Notes under the pieces: generated by a model
The model's database searches: none
What the model was told of the DNA's origin: nothing
What the model saw: the letters and a program-made list of their open reading frames with translations, nothing else
Program-made: the position numbers and the translations under genes
Shown here: positions 63,943-64,000 of the stretch, piece after piece
How positions within the stretch are numbered: the stretch's first letter is position 1
Layout: each line of letters starts with the position of its first letter
Source: Gemmobacter sp.
GTDB taxonomy: Bacteria > Pseudomonadota > Alphaproteobacteria > Rhodobacterales > Rhodobacteraceae
Assembly (NCBI RefSeq): GCF_034676705.1
Contig: NZ_JAUCBS010000013.1
Location: forward strand, 2,460,501 to 2,524,500
Reading direction: 5' to 3'
DNA length: 64,000 bases

Positions 63943-64000
63943 TCACAGCGCGGCGACGTGCAGCGCGGCAATCAGCAGGGCGAACAGCCCGAAAACCCCC
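63943..64000 (-). CDS. Hydrophobic protein, C-terminal end only (partial)
   Basis: The minus-strand frame entering from the right edge reads GVFGLFALLIAALHVAAL, then TGA at 63943-63945. It looks like the last helix of a membrane protein, and a terminator follows at 63824-63860. Too short to name. Confidence 0.4.
   Translation of the reverse strand, partial: GVFGLFALLIAALHVAAL

Overview
The window is chromosomal DNA from a high-GC alphaproteobacterium of the Rhodobacteraceae/Paracoccaceae type. Lineage evidence includes a hybrid histidine kinase of the CckA type with a perfect CtrA box (TTAA-N7-TTAA) upstream, a TGA-N9-TCA iron-rhodo-box before an iron-binding protein gene, a DUF4167 protein, a tripartite TRAP transporter, and the core order lptD-surA-pdxA-rsmA and ribE-prfA-prmC. 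The species cannot be named from the sequence alone.

Layout. 1-7.4 kb: outer-membrane biogenesis (lptD end, surA), B6 synthesis (pdxA), rRNA methylation (rsmA), a DUF4167 gene with an internal stop, prmC, prfA and ribE. 7.6-11.3 kb: capsule/exopolysaccharide genes (KpsS-like, Wza/KpsD-like lipoprotein, galE-like). 11.4-19.7 kb: a divergent peptide-uptake region, with a four-gene dipeptide ABC transporter on the minus strand and an Imm11-like protein, XRE-cupin regulator, peptide-binding protein, GAF protein and M24 peptidase on the plus strand. 19.7-29.6 kb: two PRC-barrel paralogues, an M20 hydrolase, mazG, an iron-binding protein, a PqiA-like protein, frameshifted radA, cvpA, purF and an SDR.

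29.6-39.7 kb is the accessory region. A tRNA-Gly gene is cut in half in its anticodon arm. Its two halves flank 1.5 kb of mobile debris (integrase remnant, IS481 remnant) that contains an intact tRNA-Gly(CCC). Next comes an 8275-bp transposon (31302-39576) with perfect 24-bp terminal inverted repeats starting TGT and a perfect 5-bp target duplication (GCCTT). It ends 16 bp from the 3' CCA of a tRNA-Arg(TCT) gene. It carries a long TniQ/TnsD-like protein gene overlapping a PIN-like nuclease gene, remnants of tniB and of a DUF3644/HEPN gene, an IS256 element inside tniB, and an IS3 element nested in another IS3 element. No transposase of its own (tniA/tnsB) survives. I read it as a decayed Tn7/Tn5053-like element sent to a tRNA gene by its TniQ protein.

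39.7-64 kb: a GNAT gene, cckA, an RsmB-like methyltransferase, a glyoxylate aminotransferase-family gene, tpiA, a sugar kinase, an amidohydrolase/MarR pair divergent from a TRAP transporter plus sulfatase operon, an alcohol dehydrogenase, an HMG-CoA lyase-like gene, a glutathione transferase, a gamma-glutamyl-GABA hydrolase, an SRPBCC protein, a photolyase, and a housekeeping block (DUF4177, BolA, J-protein, class V aminotransferase, hisI, IscU-like).

Three genes outside the accessory region carry single disabling lesions: an amber stop in the DUF4167 gene, a missing base in a G7 run in radA, and a 17-bp tandem duplication in the TRAP binding-protein gene. They may be real mutations or assembly errors. 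A family of short intergenic repeats recurs about nine times between genes.
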